Shown here: one piece after another, positions 39,910 to 50,200 of the stretch
Numbering within the stretch: the stretch's first letter is position 1
How the letters are laid out: every line of letters starts with the position of its first letter
NCBI GenBank assembly: GCA_052139675.1
Contig: JBKQWE010000012.1
Coordinates: 21,662-85,661 of the forward strand
DNA length: 64,000 nucleotides
DNA from: JBEKCB01 sp052139675
GTDB taxonomy: Bacteria; Planctomycetota; Brocadiia; CAIUPP01
Direction: 5' to 3'
Program-made: the position numbers and the translations under genes
The notes under the pieces: model-generated
Databases searched by the model: none
Seen by the model: the letters and a program-made list of their open reading frames with translations, nothing else
What the model was told of the DNA's origin: nothing

Positions 39910-41280
39910 TTGCGACTGCCCGCTTCGTTCCGCGATCCGGATGGCTGGGTCTTCACGCGCGACGGGGAGCTTTATCGCCAGATTGACCGCGCGTATCAGC
40001 CGAATTACGACCGCCTGATGGGCTCAGGCCTGTATGAGGCGCTGGTCCGCGCCGATCTGTTGGTGCCGCACGAGGAAGTCCCCGTCGCGCCCGAGCGCCC
40101 CGAGACCTGCTACAAGGTGCTCAAGCCCGAGCGGCTCCGGTTCATCTCCTATCCGTACGAGTGGTGCTTCAGCCAGTTGAAGCACCAGGCGCTGGCGCTG
40201 CTCAGCGTGCAGAAGACGGCGCTGGAGCACGGCATGTCGCTGCGCGACGCGACGGCGTTCAACATGCAGTTCCGGCGCGGACGCCCGGCGTTGATGGATA
40301 CGTCCTCCTTCGAGGAGTACGCCGAAGGCCGGCCGTGGCCGGCGTATCGCCAGTTCTGCCAGCACTTCCTGGCGCCGCTGCTGCTGGTCCGATACCGCCA
40401 CGCCGACCTGGGCCGGCTGACCCGCATTCACCTCGACGGCGTGCCGCTCGACCTGGCGAGCCGGCTGCTGCCGCTGCGCGCCCGGCTGCGGCCGGGCGTG
40501 CTCGCGCACGTCGTCGCGCATGCCGCCCTGCAGAAAAGCTACGCGCGCCGGAAAGGCGTGCGCCTCGGCGCGATGAGCCGGCGGGCGATGCTCGCCCTGG
40601 TGGACAACCTGGAATCCGCGGTCGCCCGGCTGAACTGGCGGCCGAAGGAGACGGCGTGGTCGGGCTATTACGAGCACACGAATTACAGCGCCGAGGCGCT
40701 CGCGCAGAAGCGCGCGATCGTGGAGGAGTTCCTCGACCGGCTGAAGCCGGCGACCGTCTGGGACCTCGGCGGCGCCACCGGCCTGTTCAGCCGCATCGCC
40801 AGCGGGAAGGGCGTTTTCACCGTGTCGCTCGACGCGGACCCGGTCTCGATCGAGAGGAGCTACCTCGACGCCGTCGCGCAGCGCGACGAGAACCTGCTGC
40901 CGCTGGTGATGGACCTGATGAACCCAAGCGCCGCCTGCGGCTGGGCGAACCGCGAGCGGCAGTCGCTCTCCGAGCGCGGGCCCGCCGACGCGGCCCTGGC
41001 GCTGGCGCTGGTCCATCACCTGGCCATCGCCAACAACGTGCCGCTCGGGAACGTCGCCGCGTGGCTGGGCGATACCTGCCGGTCGCTGGTCATCGAGTTC
41101 GTCCCGAAAGAGGACTCGCAGGTGCAGACGCTGCTCGCGACGCGGAAGGACATCTTCGGCGGCTACACGCAGGCGGGATTCGAAGCGCAGTTCCGCGCGC
41201 ACTTCCGCATCGTCGAGGCCCGGCCGATCGCCGGCTCGCTGCGGACTCTCTACCTGATGCAGAAGGGGAGCGAGAAGTGA
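39910..41280 (+). CDS. Class I SAM-dependent methyltransferase-like protein
   Basis: A 456-residue soluble protein. The C-terminal half has a Rossmann-type SAM site: VWDLGGATGLFSRIA (motif I, near residue 280) followed by an acidic SLDADP end of strand 2 and LALALVHHLAIANN (motif IV region). The N-terminal 240 residues are unassigned and may select the substrate. The start is TTG 39910 with GGAG eight bases upstream. Its stop overlaps the GTG of the sulfatase-fold gene (GTGA), so the two are co-translated and may modify the same cell-surface molecule. Confidence 0.78.
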   Translation: MRLPASFRDPDGWVFTRDGELYRQIDRAYQPNYDRLMGSGLYEALVRADLLVPHEEVPVAPERPETCYKVLKPERLRFISYPYEWCFSQLKHQALALLSVQKTALEHGMSLRDATAFNMQFRRGRPALMDTSSFEEYAEGRPWPAYRQFCQHFLAPLLLVRYRHADLGRLTRIHLDGVPLDLASRLLPLRARLRPGVLAHVVAHAALQKSYARRKGVRLGAMSRRAMLALVDNLESAVARLNWRPKETAWSGYYEHTNYSAEALAQKRAIVEEFLDRLKPATVWDLGGATGLFSRIASGKGVFTVSLDADPVSIERSYLDAVAQRDENLLPLVMDLMNPSAACGWANRERQSLSERGPADAALALALVHHLAIANNVPLGNVAAWLGDTCRSLVIEFVPKEDSQVQTLLATRKDIFGGYTQAGFEAQFRAHFRIVEARPIAGSLRTLYLMQKGSEK

Positions 41281-42836
41281 AGCGGCGCTTTCCCTTCCAC
41301 CCGTTGCTCTTCGCGGTCTATCCGGTCTTGCAGCTCTACGCCTGGAACCTGTCGGAGGTGCGCTTCGCCGACGTGCTGCCCGCCCTGGCGTGCGCGCTGG
41401 CGCTGGCCTGCCTGGCGGTGGCGGCGGCGTGGATTCTCCTGAGAGACCTGCCCAAGGCCGCGGTCATGGCCTCGCTTTTCCTGTGGCTGTTCCTCTCGTG
41501 GGGAAATATCCACCTGGGGCTGAAGGGCGCGCGGATCGGGCATTTCCACCTGGCCCAGTTCTGGGTCATCGGCGCGTTCTTCCTGGCGACGCTGGTTTGC
41601 GCAGGGACCGCGCTCCGGCGGGCGCGCGAGCTCTTCAACCTCACGCGTATCCTCAACGCCTTCGGCCTGTTCCTCGTCGTGTCGTGCCTGGTGCTGCTTT
41701 ACGCCCGCCTGCCCAAACCGCAGATGCCGCCCGGCCTCGGAAGGCCGGCTCCGGCGCCGCGTGCGCGCCCGCTCGCCGGGCCGGGCGATCATCCCGACAT
41801 CTACTTCATCCTCCTCGACCAGTATCCGCGCTCGGACTCGCTCAAGCTGATGTGCGGCGGCGACAACCGGCCGTTCCTGGACGCGCTTCGGAAGCTCGGC
41901 TTCTACGTGGCGGACCGCAGCGCGTCGAACTACCCGCGCACGGTGATGACGATCGCCTCGATGCTGAACATGGCCTACCTCGACGAGAAGCTCCTCGGCC
42001 CGGTGAAGGAGGATTGCCCGGACCTCGGCGTGCCGGCCAGGGCCGTCGCCCATAACGCCGTTTTCGACTTCATGCACGCGCACGGCTACCGGACCGTGTA
42101 CCTGCCGCCCGAATACGGCGCGGGCCGGCCGGAGGAGGTGGACCTGCGGCTGGAGTCCGGCGCGAGCCTCTCGGAGTTCAACAAGACCGTTCTGGCGATG
42201 ACGCCGATCGAGCCGATCGTGCAGTGGCTCGGGCTGGGCTATACGGCGGCGGAACTGCACCGCAGGCACCTGCTGTTCACGCTGGATTCGCTGCGGACGC
42301 TGCCGCGCACCGGCCCGTCGCCGTTCTTCGTTTACGCCCACCTGCTCTGCCCGCATACGCCCATCGTCTGGGGTCCGAACGGCGAGGAAATCTACTCCGA
42401 TCCGCCGCTCTCCGAGCGCCAGGCCTGGCTGCGGAGCCCGGAGTCCAGGCGCCTCTACGCCGGCCAGGTGGCGTATCTTTCGAAACGGGTCGAGGAGACG
42501 GTAGCCGCGATCATCGCCGAATCGCGCGTCCCGCCGGTGATCATCGTCTGTTCGGACCACGGGACGGAATTCGAGGTGGACTGGTCGTCCGCGGAGAACT
42601 CCAACATGCCGGAGCGCATGGCCGATCTCGCCGCCTTCTATTTCCCCAGGGGCGGCGAGCGGCTGCTCTATCCCACGATCACGAACGTCAACTTCTTCCG
42701 CGTCGTGCTCGACGGCTTCTTCGGGACGAGCTACGGGCTACTGCCGGACCGCAGCTACTTCTCGACCGACGGCAAGCCCTACCGATTCATCCCCGTGCCG
42801 ATGGACGGCCCGCTGGCGCACAAGGGCGCGTCGTGA
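41277..42836 (+). CDS. Membrane-anchored sulfatase/alkaline phosphatase-fold protein
   Basis: A 519-residue protein: four N-terminal transmembrane helices (about 8-140), a short Pro/Arg linker, then an extracytoplasmic sulfatase-fold domain (about 165-500). Visible metal-site segments are DIYFILLDQYPR near the start, SNYPRTVMTIASMLN around the nucleophile and VIIVCSDHGTEF with the late Asp-His. The layout resembles LTA-synthase or phosphoethanolamine-transferase-like enzymes that modify envelope polymers. Starts at GTG 41277 inside the methyltransferase stop. Confidence 0.78.
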   Translation: MKRRFPFHPLLFAVYPVLQLYAWNLSEVRFADVLPALACALALACLAVAAAWILLRDLPKAAVMASLFLWLFLSWGNIHLGLKGARIGHFHLAQFWVIGAFFLATLVCAGTALRRARELFNLTRILNAFGLFLVVSCLVLLYARLPKPQMPPGLGRPAPAPRARPLAGPGDHPDIYFILLDQYPRSDSLKLMCGGDNRPFLDALRKLGFYVADRSASNYPRTVMTIASMLNMAYLDEKLLGPVKEDCPDLGVPARAVAHNAVFDFMHAHGYRTVYLPPEYGAGRPEEVDLRLESGASLSEFNKTVLAMTPIEPIVQWLGLGYTAAELHRRHLLFTLDSLRTLPRTGPSPFFVYAHLLCPHTPIVWGPNGEEIYSDPPLSERQAWLRSPESRRLYAGQVAYLSKRVEETVAAIIAESRVPPVIIVCSDHGTEFEVDWSSAENSNMPERMADLAAFYFPRGGERLLYPTITNVNFFRVVLDGFFGTSYGLLPDRSYFSTDGKPYRFIPVPMDGPLAHKGAS

Positions 42837-42888
42837 TAAAGTCCTGGAAGGGCCGATGCAGGTACGGTCAAGGGGTTGGAGGAGACCG

Positions 42889-43767
42889 ATGCCGACCGGG
42901 TTGAAGATCAACTGCAGCGATGCGTCCGCGGCGAACATCGTGCTGCTGTGCGCCCCTTACGACCGCACCGCCTCGTATCGCAAGGGAACCGTCAAAGGCC
43001 CGGCGGCCATCGTCGAGAGCCTCAAATACCAGATGGAGACGTACGACCGGGTGGCGGAGTCCATGCCGTCGCCGTCGCGCAAGGTGGCGCTGCGCGAGCT
43101 GGCCAACCTCAACCGTTGCTCGCCGGCCGCCATGGTCGCGCGCGTGAAACGGGAGTATGAGAAGCACGTGGACCACGGGGCGTTCGTCCTGATGCTCGGG
43201 GGCGAGCACTCCGTCTCGACCGGCGCGTTCCAGGCGCTGGCCTCGCGGCACGACGCGCGGCAAATCACCGTCTGTCAGATTGACGCGCATTTCGACCTGC
43301 GGCACGACGATTCGGATTACAGCGACGCTCCGCACGGCATCTACGCGCACTGCACGGTGATGAGGCGCGCGCATGAGCTCGGTTTCAAGTGCGTCCACGT
43401 CGGCGTCCGCGCCTACGCGAAAGAGGAGATGGACTTCGCCCGCCGGAACAAGCTGGCGGTATTCGAGTGGGGCAAAGGGCCGGTCCCGGAGCCGAGCGCC
43501 ATCGTCAAGGCGATCGCGACGGACCGGGTTTACCTGTCCGTGGACGTTGACGGCCTCGACCCGGCGTGCATGCCCGCCACGGGAACGCCGGTCCAGGGCG
43601 GCCTGGAGTGGTACTACGCGCTGGACCTGCTCCGGGAGCTTTTCCGGCGCAAGGACGTGATCGGCGCCGACGTGGTCGAAGTGGCGCCGCGCCCCTTCGA
43701 CGTGCTGACCGAATACGGCGCGGCGCAGCTCTGCTATACGATGCTGGCGCTCCGCGAGGCCCGTTGA
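42889..43767 (+). CDS. speB: Agmatinase/arginase-family ureohydrolase
   Basis: A 292-residue manganese enzyme of the ureohydrolase family, which would split agmatine to putrescine and urea. Metal ligands are in GGEHS (H107), DAHFDLR (D132, H134, D136) and SVDVDGLDP (D219, D221). The next gene encodes pyruvoyl-dependent arginine decarboxylase, so agmatine is the likely substrate and the pair makes putrescine from arginine. TTGGAGGAG is the ribosome-binding site of ATG 42889; ATG 42856 lacks one. It follows the sulfatase-fold gene by 52 bases. Confidence 0.92.
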   Translation: MPTGLKINCSDASAANIVLLCAPYDRTASYRKGTVKGPAAIVESLKYQMETYDRVAESMPSPSRKVALRELANLNRCSPAAMVARVKREYEKHVDHGAFVLMLGGEHSVSTGAFQALASRHDARQITVCQIDAHFDLRHDDSDYSDAPHGIYAHCTVMRRAHELGFKCVHVGVRAYAKEEMDFARRNKLAVFEWGKGPVPEPSAIVKAIATDRVYLSVDVDGLDPACMPATGTPVQGGLEWYYALDLLRELFRRKDVIGADVVEVAPRPFDVLTEYGAAQLCYTMLALREAR

Positions 43768-43782
43768 AAACAGGGAGAATCC

Positions 43783-44328
43783 ATGGTTCCCAAGATGATG
43801 TTCCTGACCAAGGGCGTGGGCGTGGACAAGAACCGGCTCTCGTCGTTCGAGCTGGCCCTGCGCAGCGCCGGCATCGAGAAGTTCAACCTGGTGTACGTCT
43901 CCAGCATCCTGCCGCCGCTGTGCCAGATCGTCCCGCGCAGCGAAGGGCTCCAGCACCTGCAGGCGGGCGAGATCGTCTATTGCGTGATGGCTCGCAACGA
44001 GACCGACGAGCCCAACCGCCTGATCTCCGCCTCGATCGGCCTGGCCATGACCAAGGACCGGAAGCAGTACGGCTATCTCTCGGAGCACCATGCTTTCGGC
44101 CAGACGGAGAAGGTCGCCGGGGATTACGCCGAGGACCTCGCGGCGACCATGCTGGCTTCCACGCTGGGCATCCCCTTCATTGACCCGAACCAGGCGTGGG
44201 ACAAGCGCAAGAAGGTCTATCGCGCCAGCGGCATGATTTTCAGGAGCACCCACATCTGCCAGTCGGTCGAGGGGAACAAGAACGGCCTGTGGACGACCGC
44301 GGTCGCCTCGGCGGTTTTCGTCCCATAG
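43783..44328 (+). CDS. pdaD: Pyruvoyl-dependent arginine decarboxylase
   Basis: A 181-residue proenzyme that converts arginine to agmatine. It cuts itself between the two serines of YVSSILPP (S40/S41), turning S41 into the pyruvoyl group; GTLG-type helix EDLAATMLASTLGIPF and the C-terminal strand region are conserved. This class occurs in archaea, Chlamydiae and some other bacteria. It starts 15 bases after speB, so both are probably in one transcript. Confidence 0.95.
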   Translation: MVPKMMFLTKGVGVDKNRLSSFELALRSAGIEKFNLVYVSSILPPLCQIVPRSEGLQHLQAGEIVYCVMARNETDEPNRLISASIGLAMTKDRKQYGYLSEHHAFGQTEKVAGDYAEDLAATMLASTLGIPFIDPNQAWDKRKKVYRASGMIFRSTHICQSVEGNKNGLWTTAVASAVFVP

Positions 44329-44390
44329 GTTCGTTTCCGCCGACTGGCGCCGAGCGCTCTCGACAGGCTTCCCACGACCGAGAGGACGCG

Positions 44391-44936
44391 GTGAGGGACG
44401 ATCCGCGCAGTGACGAGCAATTGATTGCGGCGATCAATGCCGGCGATGCCGCCGCGTTCGAGGCGCTCTACCGCCGCTACCGCGACTGGGTGGCGGGCCT
44501 GGCGCTCCGGTTCACCGGGGATCACGGCCTGGCGCTGGACGTGCTGCAGGAGACGTTCATGTACCTGCTGCAGAAGCGGCCGGCGCTGCGTTTGACGGCG
44601 CGGCTGACGACGTTCCTGTACCCGGCGGTCAAGAACCTTTCGATTGCCGCGCGCCGGAAGCGCAATCGCCATGCGCCCGGCGAGGCGGGGCTGGGCGACC
44701 TGCCGGCGCGGGAAGGCCCTCCCGAGAGCGCGCGCGAGGAACTGGCGGCGGTCTTCTCCACGCTGCCGGAGGCGCAGCGCGAAGTCCTGCTGATGCGCTT
44801 CGCCGACGATATGGCGATCGAGGAGATCGCCGCCGCGCTGGGCATCCCCGCCGGGACGGTGAAATCGCGGCTGCACAACGCGCTGAAGGCGCTGCGCGAT
44901 GACCCGAGGACCAGGGAGTTCTTCGCGAGCGAGTAA
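44391..44936 (+). CDS. ECF-type RNA polymerase sigma factor
   Basis: A 181-residue sigma-70-family factor. Region 2 spans about residues 10-75 (AFEALYRRYRDWVAGLALRF, then DVLQETFMYLL) and region 4 about 115-170 (LPEAQREVLLMRFADDM, then IPAGTVKSRLHNALKALR). Starts at GTG 44391 with GAGAGG upstream. The next gene, 82 bases away, encodes a membrane protein with a short cytoplasmic N-terminus and extracytoplasmic dockerin repeats, which is the likely anti-sigma factor. Its own promoter motif could not be read with confidence. Confidence 0.92.
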   Translation: MRDDPRSDEQLIAAINAGDAAAFEALYRRYRDWVAGLALRFTGDHGLALDVLQETFMYLLQKRPALRLTARLTTFLYPAVKNLSIAARRKRNRHAPGEAGLGDLPAREGPPESAREELAAVFSTLPEAQREVLLMRFADDMAIEEIAAALGIPAGTVKSRLHNALKALRDDPRTREFFASE

Positions 44937-45018
44937 CCGCACCATCCCGGCTTTCCTCTCGCCGATTTCCGGTGAACCTTCCGCGCCCTTCGCGCACTTA
45001 ACCCTGTGGAGCGATGAG

Positions 45019-45885
45019 ATGAGCGACGAGCGGGAAATCCAGCCGAAGGACGACCGGTTGGCCGCGGGTCTGCGGGCGCTTGGAAGGCCGCACATGACGG
45101 TCCCGCAGAGCGCGGACGACGCGATATTGGCCGCGGCGCGGGCGCGCTTGGGACGGAAGCGTGTCTCGGGAAGAGCGGCCGCCTGGGCGGTCGCCGCGGC
45201 GGTCGTTCTGGCGGTGTGCCTGGCGGTGCTCCTGCCGATCGGGCGGCGGCAGGCCGTTGCGCCGCCCGCGACTCCAGCCGTCACTATGGATGTCAACGGC
45301 GACGGCCGGGTGGACATCCTGGATGCCCTGGCGCTGGAGCGGAAAATCGAGGGCCGCGAGCGGTTGAGCCTGAAATGGGACATCAACGGCGACGGCCGCG
45401 TGGATCAGAAGGACGTCCGGGCCATCGCGATGTTCGCCGTTCAGCCGGTTGCGCTGACGCTGCTTCCCAGCGGAGCAGCCCGCGGAGCAAGTGCGCCCGG
45501 GGCGACGGCGCACTACTGGGCGATGGACGTCATCGTGGATGCGGACGGCCAGCGGCTGGCGGCGTATCAACTGGAGATGACCGACCCGACGGGCCGGTCG
45601 AAGATCGTCGGGATCGAAGGCGGCGAGCATGCCGCCTACAGCGAGCCGCCGTACTATGACCCGGCGGCGATGGCGCAGGAGGGCCGCGTGATCCTCGCGG
45701 CATTCAGCACGGGCAAGGAACTGCCCTCCGGCAAGACGCGCGTGGCGCGCCTGCGCGTCCGGACCGCCGGCGACGGCGAGCCGGACTTCCAGGCTAAGCT
45801 TATCGTCGCGGCGACCTCCGACGGCCGGACGTTCCCGGCGCAGGTCAACATCATTGCGGGAGAACCCAGCGGCGGCGAGTATTAG
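45019..45885 (+). CDS. Membrane protein with dockerin repeats and cohesin-like domain (probable anti-sigma factor)
   Basis: A 288-residue protein: cytoplasmic N-terminus (1-51), one transmembrane helix (about 52-74), two type I dockerin calcium loops (MDVNGDGRVDILDALALER from 90 and DINGDGRVDQKDVRAIAMF from 121) and a beta-rich C-terminal domain (about 160-285) resembling cohesin-like folds. Position after an ECF sigma gene and the topology suggest it holds the sigma factor at the membrane; the short cytoplasmic part lacks the HxxxCxxC of zinc anti-sigma domains. Dockerins bind cohesins, so an internal pairing or an external ligand might control release. Confidence 0.78.
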   Translation: MSDEREIQPKDDRLAAGLRALGRPHMTVPQSADDAILAAARARLGRKRVSGRAAAWAVAAAVVLAVCLAVLLPIGRRQAVAPPATPAVTMDVNGDGRVDILDALALERKIEGRERLSLKWDINGDGRVDQKDVRAIAMFAVQPVALTLLPSGAARGASAPGATAHYWAMDVIVDADGQRLAAYQLEMTDPTGRSKIVGIEGGEHAAYSEPPYYDPAAMAQEGRVILAAFSTGKELPSGKTRVARLRVRTAGDGEPDFQAKLIVAATSDGRTFPAQVNIIAGEPSGGEY

Positions 45886-45984
45886 CCCATGAGCAGTTGA
45901 CGGCGCTTTCGGCCATTTGATGCCTGACCGTCGCGTGAAGGGGGCCCTATGGCGAATCCCAGTTGAAACCAGTGTCACCTGATA

Positions 45985-47190
45985 ATGAAACACCGATTGA
46001 AGCTTGGAATAGCCGCAGCCGTCCTGACGATTGCGGCTATTGTCGTTGCAGCGGTCCTCATGAAGTCCTCGGCCGACCGGCCCGCGGACGCGAACCTGCC
46101 GCAAGGGTCCGCTCCGGCTTCCACCGCCGCCGAATCCGAAGCGACCGTGGATCTGGCCGAGAGCCAGTTGAATGCGATCAAGATCGAGCCGGTGGGCGCC
46201 TACCTTTTCCCCGTCGAGAGAGCGGCGGTCGGCAGCATTGATTACGACGAGGACCTTTCCGTCCAGGTCTTCTCACCTTACGCGGGGAAGATCATCACGG
46301 CATTCGCCAACCTCGGCGACAAGGTTCAAAAGGGACAGCCGCTCTGCACGATTGACAGCCCGGACCTCCTTCAGGCCGAAGCGACGCTGATCGCCGCCGC
46401 GGCGACCGCCGACCTGACCGGCAAAGAGCTTGCGCGCGCGAAGGAGCTGTACGGAAGCAACGGCGTGTCCGAACGCGAACTGGAGCAGGCGGCCTCCGAT
46501 CAGCAGACCGCGCAGGGCGCGCTGATGACAGCGCGCGAGGCGGTCCGCATCTTCGGCAAGAGCGAGGCCGAAATTGGCCAGATCATCGCCCAGCGCAAGA
46601 GCGATCCCGCGCTGGTGGTGGCCAGCCCGGTCACCGGCCGGGTCACGGCGCGAAACGCGCAGCCGGGCCTGCTGGTGCAGCCGGGAAACGCGCCGGCGCC
46701 TTACGCCGTCGCCGACCTCTCGTTGAAGTGGATGGTGGCGAACGTCACCGAGAGCGACAGCCCGCTGTTCCACGTCGGGCAGCCGGTCCAGGCCGGCGTG
46801 CTGGCCTGGCCCGGCCGCGCATTCGACGGCAAGATCTCCACGCTGGGCGCGACGGTTGACCCGAACACGCATCGGCTCATGGTGCGCTGCGAGATTGCGG
46901 ACCCCAAGGACGAGCTGCGTCCCGGAATGGTCGCCAGCTTCACGATTCGAGTCCAGGACCCGGTGGAGTCCGTCGCGATACCGATGAATGGCGTGGTCCG
47001 GAACGGCGACGGCACGCTGGCGGCGTGGGTGACCACCGACCGGCGCAAGTTCACGCAGAGGATCATCAAGGTCGGGCTGCAGAAAGACGGCCGATACCAG
47101 GTGCTCGAGGGGCTGCAGTGCGGGGAACTGGCCGTCACCGACGGCGCCGTATTTCTCAGCAACATACTCTACGCCCCGCCGACCGACTGA
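45985..47190 (+). CDS. RND efflux periplasmic adaptor (CusB/CzcB-like)
   Basis: Membrane fusion protein (401 residues) linking the RND pump to its outer-membrane channel. N-terminal membrane helix (about 7-27); barrel-sandwich halves (VFSPYAGKIITAFANLGDKV and ASPVTGRVTARNAQPG) flank a helical hairpin (about 130-190); then beta-barrel and membrane-proximal domains (IPMNGVVRNGDG). It starts the three-part operon. No Met-rich metal-binding N-terminus is visible, so the metal is uncertain. Confidence 0.93.
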   Translation: MKHRLKLGIAAAVLTIAAIVVAAVLMKSSADRPADANLPQGSAPASTAAESEATVDLAESQLNAIKIEPVGAYLFPVERAAVGSIDYDEDLSVQVFSPYAGKIITAFANLGDKVQKGQPLCTIDSPDLLQAEATLIAAAATADLTGKELARAKELYGSNGVSERELEQAASDQQTAQGALMTAREAVRIFGKSEAEIGQIIAQRKSDPALVVASPVTGRVTARNAQPGLLVQPGNAPAPYAVADLSLKWMVANVTESDSPLFHVGQPVQAGVLAWPGRAFDGKISTLGATVDPNTHRLMVRCEIADPKDELRPGMVASFTIRVQDPVESVAIPMNGVVRNGDGTLAAWVTTDRRKFTQRIIKVGLQKDGRYQVLEGLQCGELAVTDGAVFLSNILYAPPTD

Positions 47191-47212
47191 ACGAACTCAA
47201 TAGAGACGCGCC

Positions 47213-50200
47213 ATGCTTAAGTGGGTGATTGCCTTCTGCCTCAGCCGCCGCGCGATCATCGTGTTCGGCGTGCTGGCATTTGCCGGGGCGGGGTTCTTCG
47301 CCTTCCGGCAGCTCAACATCGAGGCGTATCCGAACCCGACGCCGGTCATCCTGGAAATCACCGCGCAGGCGGCGGGCCTGTCCGCCGAGGAGATGGAGCG
47401 TTACTACACGATCCCCATCGAGATCGGCCTTTACACCACGCCCGGCATCTCGGTCATCCGCTCCACCTCGTTCTACGGCCTGTCCTTCATCCGCGTCGTG
47501 TTCAAGTACGGGGTGGACTACAACTTTGCCTACGCCCAGGCGGACATAGCGATCCAGCAGAACGTCTCCCTGCCGGCGGGCCAGATCCCCCAGATCCAGC
47601 AGAACAGCGGCACGGGTGAAATCTATCGTTACCAGGTCGTCGGCCCGAAGCACTTCGGGCTGACCAACCTGCGCACGGTCCAGGATTGGATCGTACTGCG
47701 CCGGCTCTCGACCATTCCCGGCATCGTCCAGGTCAACAGTTGGGGCGGCACCACCAAGCAGTTCGAAGTCGAGGTCGAGCCTCCCAAGCTGGAGGCCTAC
47801 AACGTCACGGTGCCGCAGATTCTGACCGCGCTGGGCAACGCGAACATCAACGTCGGCGGGCGCGAAATCCGCATCGGCCAGCAGTCCATCAACATCCGCG
47901 GCGTCGGTCTGATTGACGACGGCGGCAGCGACGACCTGACCCAGGGCTACAAGGTTGAGGACATCGAGAACGTGGTCCTCTCCCAATCCAACGGCGTTCC
48001 CGTGCTCGTGAAAGACGTCGCGAGGGTGACGGTGGGCTACGTGCCGAGGCTGGGCATTTTCGGACGCGACCAGGACGACGACGTGGTCGCGGCCATCGTG
48101 GTGATGACCCGAACGGAGCAGACCGCCCGAATGCTTCCCAAGATCAAGGCCGAAGTCGCCAAGATGAACAGCGACGGGAGCCTGCCGCCGGGCGTCAAGG
48201 TGGTCCCGTTCTACGATCGCGGCGCGCTGATGGCGCTGACGACGCACACCGTTCTGCACAACCTGGTCTTCGGCTGCCTGCTGGTGTTCCTGATCCAGTG
48301 GATTTTCCTGGGCGACCTGCGCAGCGCGATCGTCGTCGGGGTGAACATCCCGTTTGCGCTGCTCTTCGCCGTCATGCTGCTGGTGCTGCAGGGCGAAAGC
48401 GCCAACCTGCTCTCCGTCGGCGCCGTGGATTTCGGCATCATTGTGGATTCGGCGGTGATCCTCGTGGAGAACATCTTCCGGAATTTCCAAAGGCGCGCGG
48501 AAGACCGGCAGCTCATGCTCAGCCGCCTGGCGGAGAATTTCTACGGAGCGGACCCGACGAAGCCGCCGCACGCGGCACCCGCCGGCGGCTGGACCGAGCG
48601 CCTGCGGCTGATCCTGGTCAGCGCATTGCAGGTGGACAAGGCGATTTTCTTCTCGGCGGTCATCACCGTGGCCGGTTTCGTGCCGCTGTTCACCATGCAG
48701 GGAGTCGAAGGCCAGATCTTCAGCCCCATGGCGCGCACCTACGCCTACGCGCTGGCCGGCGCGCTGCTGGCCACCTTCACGGTCACGCCCGTGCTCGCCT
48801 CCATCTTCCTTCCGCAGAGCGTGAAGGAGGCCGAGACGGTGATCGTCCGCCTCCTGCACCGTTTCTACAATCCCGCGCTGCGCTTTGCGCTGACCCATCG
48901 CGCCGTCACGGTCGGCCTCGGGATGGTCTTCCTCGCCGTGGCCGCGGTCGTGGGGCTGCGGCTCGGAAGCGAGTTCCTCCCGCAGCTCGAAGAGGGCAAT
49001 TTCTGGATTCGCGCCTCGATGCCCTCGACGCTCTCCCTGGAAGACGGCGAGGCGGCGACGCGCAAAATGCGGCTGATTCTCCTGAGACATCCGGAAGTCA
49101 TCACCGTGACTTCCCAGCATGGCCGGCCCGACAACGGAACCGACGCCTCGCCGTTTTCGAACGTCGAGCTCTTCGCGCCGCTCAAGCCGTACGACGAATG
49201 GCCGAGCGGCCTGACCAAGGAGAAACTGACGGAGCGGATCCAGGCGGAATTCGAGAGCGAGCTGCCCGGAGTCGTCTTCAACTTCTCCCAGTACATCCAG
49301 GACAACATCGAGGAGGCGATCTCCGGCGTCAAAGGCGCCAACTCGGTCAAGATCCTCGGCCCGAATCTTGAAGTATTGACGAAGCTGGCCTCGCAAGTCC
49401 AGGACGAGATGAGCAAGGTCCGCGGGATCGAAGACCTGGGCATCTTCCCGGTCCTCGGCCAGCCGAACCTGAACATCAAGGTGGACCGCGCGAAGGCCGC
49501 GCGGTACGGCCTGAATACCGGCGACGTGAATACGGTCATCCAGGCGGCCCTCGGCGGAGCGTCGGCCACGACGGTGCTGGAGGGCGACCGGCAGTTCGGC
49601 CTCGTCGTCCGTTTCGCGGCCGACTACCGCGACAGCGTCGAGAAGATTCGGAACATCAAGGTGGCCTGCCCGACCAGCAGCGGCGCGAATGCCTATATCC
49701 CCTTGAGCGAGCTGGCGACGATCACGCTGGACAACGGGGCGGCCTGGATTTACCACGAGACCACGGAACGCTTCATCCCGGTCAAGTTCAGCGTGCGCGA
49801 GCGCGACCTCGGCAGCACCGTGGCGGAAGCGCAGGCGCGCATCGCGAAGAATGTGAAACTGCCGAGCGGGTATCGCATCATCTGGGCCGGCGAGTTCGAA
49901 GACCTTCAACTGGCCAAGGAGCGCCTGGCGATTATCGTGCCGGTCACGCTGGCGCTCATCGTCGGCCTGCTCTATTGCCTCTTCAACTCGCTGCTGGAAT
50001 GCGTGCTGACGCTTTCCGGGATTCCCTTCGCGGTCGCCGGCGGCGTGCTGGCGCTCTACGTCTCCGGCCTCAATTTCAGCATCTCCGCCGCCATCGGCTT
50101 CGTCTCGCTGTTCGGCGTGTCCGTCATGAACGGGATTCTGCTCATCACTTATTATAACCAGGCGCGCCTGCACGGATGGACGCCCGTGGACGCCATGCTG

